Source: Diplosphaera chodatii
Taxonomy: Eukaryota; Chlorophyta; Trebouxiophyceae; Prasiolales; Stichococcaceae
Direction: 5' to 3'
Length of the DNA: 64,000 nucleotides
NCBI GenBank assembly: GCA_032358165.1
Contig: JAALGY010000036.1
Coordinates: forward strand, 1,550,001 to 1,614,000
In this document: one piece after another, positions 56,201 through 64,000 of the stretch
How the letters are laid out: the number at the start of each line of letters is the position of its first letter
How positions within the stretch are numbered: position 1 is the first letter of the stretch
The notes under the pieces: model-generated
What the model saw: only the letters and a program-made list of their open reading frames with translations
What the model was told of the DNA's origin: nothing
Databases searched by the model: none
Position numbers and translations under genes: made by a program

Positions 56201-58862
56201 CACACCGCCGCTCCATAGGGTTTAGGGTTTAGGGCGCGGTTGCATGCAGGATCAGGCGTCCAGGGCCGCAGCTGCCGGGAACTCGGGACCTCCTGGAACC
56301 TGGACACCATTCAGCCTGCAGCGGCGGCGCACCGTCGATCGCCGCCCGCCGCCGCAGCGCCTCCCGCAGCATGGCGTCGCGCGCCGCCCGCTCGGGGCCG
56401 CCCGCCGCCCCGGGGTCCGCCTACACAGCATCCTCATACGTTCTTGTGACATTGTGCGCAACTCTTGGGGCGAGCCACTCGGCGAGCAGGGCATCTTCAG
56501 GATTGTGACGTCCGCGTACAAGGACGCAGAAGGCAACGATGGGAACCTGTACAACCGGTATAAAACGGCAGCAGCACAGGCACAGGTGTGTCATGGCAGA
56601 CGCTCTGCATGTACCACCAGGTCCGTGAAAGGGGCATCGGCTTCCCGCGCGCTGCAGGGCAGGGGCAGAAGCGGGTACAGCCGGCAGCCGTGCACCTTCG
56701 AGAAGACGTCCAGCCAGCGCCGCAGGGTGGGCAGGTGGCGCCCCGTCAGCAGCCGCTGCAGCCCTACCACCGCCTCCGCCACCGCCGCGTCCACCTCCGC
56801 CGGCGGCGGCGCTGCCGTCGCGCCGTCGGCCGCCTGCAGGAGCACGGGCAGCACTTCAAGCATTGAACCAGATGTGGATGTGAAGCACAGCAGGCTGTCA
56901 ACCATGAGCTGTTGCAGGTCGTCGCTGTGTTGGCTGCCAGCTGACCGCATTGGGCCGCGCCCGCTGCAGCACCGACACATGAGCCAGCAGCACGCCACCA
57001 GCCTGCTGCAGCGCCTGCGCCCCAGCATGTCACCGACTGCAGCTCAGGAGTCCGACCAGGTGGCCAGCTGGCATCTCACCGCTGGATCGTCGGCAGCGGG
57101 CTCGTCGGCGTACGCCGCCAGGCCGCCCTCCTCCTCGTCGGTGTCGCCTCCGCCCCCTGCTGACGCGCCCCCCGCCACCCGCGTCCGCCCAGGCCATGCC
57201 GTCGGCGGCGTCGGCGGCCGCCGCCGCTGCGGGCGCCTCGGCGAGAGTGACGGCCTCTTCCTGCAACCCAGACCTGCTCGCGTGAGTCGTGTCGTGCCGA
57301 CAAACACAGCGGCTAAGCACGATGCAGCAGCCCTTCCTGCCCGCCCTGGTTAGGAGGGCCGCATGCGAAAGCACATCGTTGTGATGATTCACCCTTCAGA
57401 CTGAGTACTGTCGTCTGCAGCTCCGTTTCAGGCTGGACTTGAGGGCGACCACATCGTGTGCAAAGGGGAGGAACGATGCACTCGGGACGCATTTTTGCTC
57501 CAGGGACCCACCAGCTGCTGCAGGGTGGACGCCATGTCCGCCATGCCGGCCTCAAACCCATCCCTGATGCGGCTGAACGCCTCGTTGGCGGCGGCTGTCT
57601 GGCGTGCCGCCTCTGCCGCTGCACGTGACGCCACCTGTGGCCAACTTTCATATTGAGCAACATGAACCCCGTGCAAACATCCCGCACCCATGCTGCAAAC
57701 GTCTGGCAGCCTGTTGGGATGGCGCCCTGGCCATGGCCACGGGCTGTTGCAGTGACAGCATGGCTTTCCGGGCAACTCACACACCGTTTCGCCAGCCTGG
57801 TGCACACAAGCCGGTCTGAGCGCGCACCTCTGGGAACTGGTACTTGAGCGTGTTCTTCAGGTAGCCGACGCCCAGGCCCACCTGCAGGCGGCAGCTTCAA
57901 CGTCCGCGCAAAGCTGGCATGGCATCACATTGTTTGCTGCCATGTGCTGACCACCTGCGTCAGTGGCACTGCCGCTGCACGGCTGCCTGAGGGCACCCAC
58001 GCCATGGTTGCACACCGAGTTGCGGTGCCACGTGACTGCCCGACCTGGTGGTACATGGCGCCGTACTGCTCGTTCCAGCCCTCCAGGGCCTCCAGGGCGC
58101 GCTGCCGCAGCGCCCCGGCCACGTCGGCCGGCCCCGGCAGCGGCGCGTCCGCCCTGTAGCCCACCGAGTTGACCTGCAAACCAACAAGCTCGGATGTTGC
58201 AAACAGTGGACAAGAGTCAGCAAATGGCAACATTGGTCCGTCATCGTTCAGACCCTGGCTCGTGAGAAAGCATAGGTCAGCGGCAGCCTGCATGCCATCA
58301 CCCACGCTGTCTGGTCGTATCCGGACTAACTTCTGACATGCTACGTCCCCGTGACTCTCACCAGGAAGGCGGCCAGGCGGGGCGCCAGCAGCCCCCGGAA
58401 CACACGCGAGCGGCGGAACAGCACGTCCGCCAGCTCCACCGCCAGCAGCCGCGTCTGCACAGGGCCGTGGCAGGTGGTTTCATTTGGAGTGCGGTGTGAT
58501 GGATGCTGCAGGCCTCCGCATTGGTTGCAGATGTGCACGCGCCGTGCGCACGGTTTGCGGCCAAAGCGCTGCTGTGCCCTGGAGGCAGCCTTCTACATGG
58601 CCCACCGAGAGCGGACCCACGAGTCTGCTGCAGGTGCCGGTTCTCTTGGCTTGTGCCTGCGACCCACCTGCGCGTGCGGGGCCTTGAGCGCCTCCGAGAC
58701 GGCGTCAAACGCTGCGCTGACATTCGCGTCGTCCGCGCGGCACATGCCCTTGATGTCCCGCAGCAGGGCCGGCTCCAGCGAGAAGGCGCGCTTGTCGGTG
58801 ACCCTCTTCACCAGGGTCTGCACCTGCCGCTGCGCCGCCACATCCAGCAGCGGCTCCGCCAT
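53158..58862 (-). CDS. UVSSA-like VHS-domain protein (UV-stimulated scaffold protein A)
   Basis: Checked exons: 58862-58668, 58454-58362, 58173-58045, 57881-57828, 57634-57512, 57260-57080, 56833-56696; more follow down to TGA 53160-53158. The N-terminal VHS/ENTH-like domain reads LEPALLRDIKGMCRADDANV, HAQ-TRLLAVELADVLFRRSRVFR, ALEALEGWNEQYGAMYHQ, GYLKNTLKYQFPE. Then DGFEAGMADMASTLQQL, an acidic patch (GDTDEEEGGLAAYADE), RHLPTLRRWLDVFSKV, the segment HLSYWDSGSGN...MEIQNHWGAVDHD (54.6 kb), a long Ala/Gly/Ser-rich stretch (54.17-53.46) and a basic C-terminus KKRRRGARDSVLGRLKKKL. UVSSA supports transcription-coupled nucleotide excision repair at stalled RNA polymerase II. I could not find the CPFHG-type zinc-binding motif of the C-terminal domain. 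Exon 57260-57080 is 181 bases (3n+1) between phase-0 neighbours: one extra base, probably in a G run. Middle exons 56.4-54.9 kb are approximate. Confidence 0.78.
54420..54562 (-). other. AT-rich island in a UVSSA intron
   Basis: Contains repeated atttatcaaattt-like runs (tattatttatcaaatttcg, tattatttatcaaattact) just downstream on - of the exon ending HDTS. It is the most AT-rich tract of the window. Confidence 0.75.
56216..56234 (-). repeat. Telomere-like (TTTAGGG) repeat in a UVSSA intron
   Basis: Reads tagggtttagggtttaggg on +, C-rich on the transcribed strand, nearly three plant-type telomere units. Confidence 0.8.
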
Positions 58863-59901
58863 GCCGGGCACCGATGCAATCGCTGCTTTTCAGCAGAGAC
58901 ACACCAGCTGACGCCTCACACTCGAGACGCCTGTTTTACAGTAGCCGGCATGTAGCATGACCCACGAAAGCTGCCCCTATCATAGCTTTGCATCCGTGCT
59001 GCGCCGGACCGCCGCAGCAACAAGTCTTGCAGGTTTGCACATGCAGCAAACAAGGAGCTGTCTTACACACAGACTGTGGCCAGTCTTGATGCAATTGCAG
59101 AGGTGGGGCATCAGCTTTGCAAGGATGTATATTCACTCGCCGCACGGTTTGCTACAAGTTTGCTCAGCGTCTGGGCAGCTCCCGGTCGTGCTGCGCTTGC
59201 TGCGTGGACCCTCAGAATGCCTTTTCGGGCTAGGGTCGCTGGCCAGCGCGTTCTTCACTTCTTCTTGGTGCCGAACCTGGGCCATTCTGCGGGCTAGCAG
59301 GGCCCTGGCGAGTGACGCTGGCACGTAGTAGCCCCGAGAGGCGCACGCAGGGCTCGCCGGACATCGTTTGCACGAACAGCTGGACCAGGTACTTTGTTGC
59401 AAATCCCCGCTATACAGCGTTACTTGGAGCGAATCAGCGCATTCTGGCAAACCAGAACTGCCCTGTTGACCAGCGTACTGCTCTCGAGCATTGGCTGCGT
59501 CGCTGATGAGCTCAAGTCCCCGGAGTGATGTGCGATGATCTGGGAACATTCACAGCGTTGCCATTGGTGTCAACCGTAGCCTGACCCAATCGTGAGTTTC
59601 TGAACGAGACAGCCGGACGAAGCCCGCAGGCAACAGAGGCGAATTTATGAGATGCATAGTCATCATGTCACTGGCGCCCATCTGCATTGTTGACGCCATG
59701 GCCAGCAATGAGATTGTGTCACACTTCAAGACATCACCAGCCACAGGAGCTGGGCGCCAACAGCAGAGCAGGCCCACAAACTGATAGCACACATCCTTAC
59801 CAAACCTTGTAGTGTACGCTCACAAGCCGCAGGGTGCTGAGCCTCCAAACTGTGCACGCACAGGGAGTAGCCAACCCTGCGCTCCAGGGCGGGCGGCAGC
59901 C
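58863..59901. promoter_or_regulatory. Divergent region UVSSA / SRPRA
   Basis: About 1.04 kb between the two start codons, holding both promoters and leaders. No exon with recognisable content, and no clear motif. Confidence 0.45.
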
Positions 59902-62900
59902 ATGCTGGACTACCTGGCCATCTTCACCAAGGGCGGCGCGCTGCTGTGGGCCTGGCAGCTGTCCGCGCTGCAGGTGGGTCGGAGCGTCCGGCCGGATGCC
60001 TCAGGGCGCACTGGGGAGGATAGACACCAGCAGCCGCTGGTGAAGGGTGGCCACCTGCTGCGCCGATGCCTGTGCAGCAGCAGCAGCAGCGCCGACAATG
60101 CAGCAAAGCCTGCCACCAGACTGTTCCAAGTGTGTCTGTGGCACTGGCGCCTCATCCTACACACCAGCATGGGCTCACAGCCAGCGCCGTTCCCCTGCAG
60201 GGCGACCCGGTGGGCGCGCTGGTGCGCTCCTGCCTGCTGGAGGACCGCGGCGGGGAGCGCGCCTTCAGCTACGCGCCGCCCGGCGCGGCCGGCGGCGGCT
60301 ACCTCGTCAAGTGGTCCTTCCACAACGTGCGCCTTCTCCCAGCGGCCCGCACACGTGCCCAACCTGATTGGACCGAAGCGCCCGAGCGGACAGTGTCGCG
60401 CGCTTCCTCAGTCACGCTTGCAGGACGGTCGCTGCGGTCCCTGTGGTTGAGAGGTGCGTGCGCTACCATGGTGCAGGCCCTGCAGCTGGTGGTGGTCGCG
60501 GTGCACGCCAAGGCGCTGAGCCTGCTGTACGTGGACCAGCTGCTGGAGGACGTGAAGCAGGTATTTGCGGTCAAGCACTACCAGCCGCACCTGTATGACT
60601 ACCCCAAGTTCGACGCGGCCTTCCGGCGCATGCTGGCGGACGCGGAGGCAGCGGCAGAGGCGGCGAGGCGCCCCACCGCGCAGCCCAAAACCCTGCCGAG
60701 CAGCACGAACGGCCAAAGAACTGGGCAGCGCGGCGGCGGCGGCGGCAGGCAACACGGCGGCAGCGGCGACGAGGATGGCGGGGAAGGTGCGGATGCGGCG
60801 GGAGGCGGAAGCGGCAAGGCCCCCGCCGAGACGGCCGCCGCCAAGCTGGCGCGCATGGCTTTGCAGGTCAGCACGGGTTTAGGGCTCTACGTCCTCGATG
60901 ACACATTTCCAAACCAAATCTGTACCCGCAGCCCCGCAGCCATCTGGGCACATGCATCAGCTAGGACGTCTCAGTGGCGGCTCTGCTGCCCCGATGGCAC
61001 GCCTGGCGCCTGCAGCACATTTGAGACCGCAGCACGCCTCTTCTGGTGTGGCGCCGCAGCGCAGACTTTCCCAATGAAGTCGTACATCGTGAGGGAAGGC
61101 GCTATTTGTGGCCACTGACGCAAAGTTCAACAGCGGGTATGAAGAAGTGGCCTACCAGTTGTGCCGGGGCTGTGCTCTGCAGGAAGAGGGCGCGTCTTCA
61201 GGCGTCTCCTCTGGCGCTGACACACCGGACGCAGGAAGCGGCGCCGAGGACGGCGCTGCCGCCCCCAACAGGTTCGCGAATGGCTCCGGCAAGCCCCTGG
61301 CGTGTTAGCAGCAATACAGCACGCGTGCACTGCATGTGGGAACTTCGGACCTGGCCTTGGGAGCCGAAAGCCTTTCTGCCGCGGATGCGCGCAATGTATT
61401 GCAAATTGCAAATGCAATCGCAAAATGCAGGGGGTCATCACAGTGGTCCTCCACTGTAGGCCCTGGCCTTCGGACCTCAGACACACCGAGTGCTACCAGC
61501 AGCCCCTGCCACAGCTGTCATGCAGACCGCTCTGTCTATCGCTCACCAATGACACTGTGTTCCACGTCACAGGAACGGCGCGTTTGACACGAGCGCGCTG
61601 GGCAAGCGGCTGGGCCGGCGGCGCCCCGGCATGGGCAGGGGGGGCGCAAAGACGCCGGAGCCCGAGGCCCACAAGTCGCCGCAGAAGGACGCCAAGCCCA
61701 AGAAGAAGGTGCGGACGGCCTTCTCCCTTTGCATGCAACGGGTGTCAGGGTGCGCTGAGCTGACCAGACACAGCCTGCTGGGCGACCTTGGGTCACTGGC
61801 TATGAGCTGGGAAACGGCAGGTGACAAGAGCTGCCTTGATGCGAGTCGTCGCCGCTGCACATCCTTCAAGCGGTCAGCTCATGCATGGGGAAGCCTGGAG
61901 ATATACAACAGCTCCTGTCTCTAGATATCGTTCATGTATGTCATTGTGTTGTTATGTATTGTCTGTTGTAGGAGGCGCGGCACTGGGATGGCGCCCGAGG
62001 CAAGGCCAAGGATCTGGATTTCTCAGCCGCCGGCGACACTCTGCAGGTCAGGCTTGTGTCTTATCACCACGCCGTCCGCGGCATCTGCACTGCACCCTGG
62101 CGTTGCGCTGCCTCTGCCAGGCCGTGCATACAGCAGGATACATGGCTGCTGTGGCCGCCTGACTGTATGCAGGGATGCACACGGTCGTGCTGTTGCCTTG
62201 AACCTTGCAGAGCTGGCCGCTGTGGATGCAGGAGGCCGGAGGCGCCGGCCTGAAGCCCCTGAACCTGGGCCGCAGCCTGGTGGACGCGGACGCTGAGGCC
62301 TCGGATGACGACCTTGAGGTGAAGCTGGTCTCTCGGCCGGATCCCTGCCTCTTAGCCGGGCAGTTCACAGATACCTCCTGCAGCGTATCAGCTTACAGAC
62401 ATGTCCTGCAGCGTGTTAGCTCAAAAGACCTCGTCTGGTGTGAGATTGCCGGATGGGGCCGTCAGCATGTGCACGGCAGCCGCAGGGCGCTGTGGCCACC
62501 CACCACTGGGTTGTGGGCTTCCCACATGCGGCTGGGTGTCCCAGCGCCGCCGCTGCCGTTGCAGCCCTTGCAGCTCACAGCTTGCGGTACCGCTGCATTG
62601 CAGGAGCATGTGCTTGGTTCGTCAGCCGTGTAGCGCTGTGCAGAGGTCACGACCAGAAGATCGACACAGGTTGCGTGAGGTCTGCTTGCGCGACGTCTGC
62701 AGGATGACGAGGATGTCGCGGCTGCGGCGGCGGGGGAGAAGCCCGCCGCAAAGGCGGGCTTCCTGGCGAGCCTGGTGCGGAACCTGGGCGTCAGCGTCGC
62801 CGGCACCTCAGCGCTGACGGTGGGAGGCCACCCGCCCACTGACTCTGCTGCCTGTTCCCGCGACGCGTGTGGCATGGACCTGGCTGCCCGTCACTGAAGA

Positions 62901-64000
62901 ACTCCTTTGCTGCTGTCGGCCGCTGATGCACATGTGAGCCGCCCAGACAGCATGCCGTGTCATTCCAGCCTTGCCCGACAGCATGCGTTGCTGCACCAGC
63001 CGTGCGGCGCTGCTGAGTGAGCAGCAGCCTGCCTGCTGACGGCGCGCTGGACGGTGTGCTGCTTCCTGCTGCCCTGCAGGCGGAGGACCTGGCCCCCGCG
63101 CTGGAGGCGCTGCGCCGCAAGCTCATGGAGCGCAACGTGGCCTCCGAGATTGCGGACAAGTGAGCGTCCCGCCGGCAGGGCATGCTGCAGTGGACAGCCG
63201 GAGTGGTGACTGCCAGACACCTCAACCTGCAACCTCTGTGATTTCACTGCAGGGTGGTGGACAGCGTGCGCAGCGGGCTGGAGGGGCAGGCGCTGGGCAG
63301 CCTGACGCGCGTCTCCAGCGTGGTGAAGACGGCGGTGGAGGCGGCGCTGACCCGCATCCTCACCCCCAAACGCTCCATCGACATCCTGCGCGAGGTGGGT
63401 GAACCTGTCAACAGTAGGAGCAGCTCATCTCTGCTGCTGCTGCTGCCTGGAGGGACCACATGCTCACGTGGAGTGAAGAAATGTCCGGTGCAACCAGGCA
63501 CCACGGCTGATGTATGCTCCCTGCATCATATGCATGGTCAAGGTTGCAGCACCCTGCCCCTGAGCAGATGGATCTGGACTGAAGTCGATGACCTGTGTGC
63601 AGTCGTATAGGTTCCTATCCTGTGTCGACCCACTGTCAGGCCCTCATACATGCAAGCCCCCATACATGCAAGACTGGAAGTGTGAGCATACATCGGATCC
63701 CTCTCTCCGTCACTTGCTATGCGAATACGACCAGCACACATATGCAGGTGCGGGCGGCGCAGGCCAAGGGCAAGCCGTACACCATCGTGTTCGTGGGCGT
63801 GAACGGCGTGGGCAAGTCCACCAACCTGGCCAAGATTGCGTACTGGCTGCTGCAGAACGACGTCAAGGTGGGGTGTCATCAGCGACGTCGCCGAGTGCAA
63901 ACAGCAGACACGCTGTGCCGACGCAGTGTACGATGTGAGGTGCCACACGCACAAGACGCGTGGAAATTTTTTCACGAAGATGCACAGCTGCTCCTTGGTG
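59902..64000 (+). CDS. SRPRA: Signal recognition particle receptor subunit alpha (3' end outside window)
   Basis: Exons: 59902-59973, 60201-60326, 60486-60866, 61183-61301, 61573-61708, 61972-62046, 62211-62318, 62703-62819, 63080-63159, 63253-63394, 63748-63867; phases agree, 492 residues so far. The start [37 protein letters not shown] and [18 protein letters not shown] form the SRX longin-like domain that binds SRbeta on the ER. A charged linker follows with [26 protein letters not shown] and ASDDDLEDDED. The NG part begins with [36 protein letters not shown] (N domain) and [12 protein letters not shown]...[12 protein letters not shown], then the GTPase P-loop [15 protein letters not shown]. 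The rest of the G domain (G2-G5) lies beyond 64000. SRPRA is the SRP docking receptor for co-translational targeting. Confidence 0.95.

Overview
The window is nuclear DNA of a green alga (Chlorophyta). Genes are cut into many short exons by introns of about 100-300 bases that mostly read GTGnG...CTGCAG. Coding sequence is GC-rich and full of Ala/Gly/Gln runs. TGTAA poly(A) signals follow several stop codons, and short plant-type telomere motifs (CCCTAAA/TTTAGGG, not the Chlamydomonas TTTTAGGG) sit in introns. Together these fit a chlorophyte, perhaps Chlorophyceae such as Sphaeropleales; the genus is inference. I see no rRNA, tRNA, CRISPR array, transposon ORF, virus or toxin gene.

Layout. 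1-2245 (+): 3' part of a TKL-type protein kinase. 3226-4956 (-): short membrane-anchored protein with a glucosidase-II-beta-like N-terminal cysteine module. 5692-22482: cluster of four glycosyltransferase family 92 (DUF23) genes, one on + (5692-8032) and three on - (10370-13570, 14557-17895, 18953-22482), with an unrecognised 155-residue gene among them (9298-9765). 23913-30058 (-): plastid-type TraB protein. 30643-32816 (-): rRNA-processing protein RRP36. 33346-42955 (+): CSDE1/UNR-like multi-cold-shock-domain protein, 24 exons, about 1218 residues. 43222-47528 (-): THO complex subunit THOC5. 48670-49754 (-): 97-residue coiled-coil protein. 50283-52426 (+): UVR-motif plus SnoaL-like protein, perhaps plastid. 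53158-58862 (-): UVSSA-like VHS protein. 59902-64000 (+): signal recognition particle receptor alpha (SRPRA), cut by the window end inside the GTPase domain.

Exon models of the four GT92 genes, CSDE1, the SnoaL protein (exons 2-7) and SRPRA were checked for reading phase at each junction, and phases agree. The GT92 genes and the glucosidase-II-beta-like gene point to the secretory pathway. The rest are ordinary housekeeping genes (ribosome biogenesis, translational control, mRNA export, transcription-coupled repair, protein targeting) with no operon-like logic.

The most unusual signals are structural: (i) short partial copies of exon ends lying about 100-150 bases from the parent exon in five genes, one an in-frame 108-base repeat in CSDE1; (ii) at least four GC-AG introns, three with donor AG|GCATG; (iii) telomere-like motifs inside introns, several touching splice sites; (iv) AT-rich islands confined to a few introns; (v) two exons that are one base too long for their frame (kinase, UVSSA).
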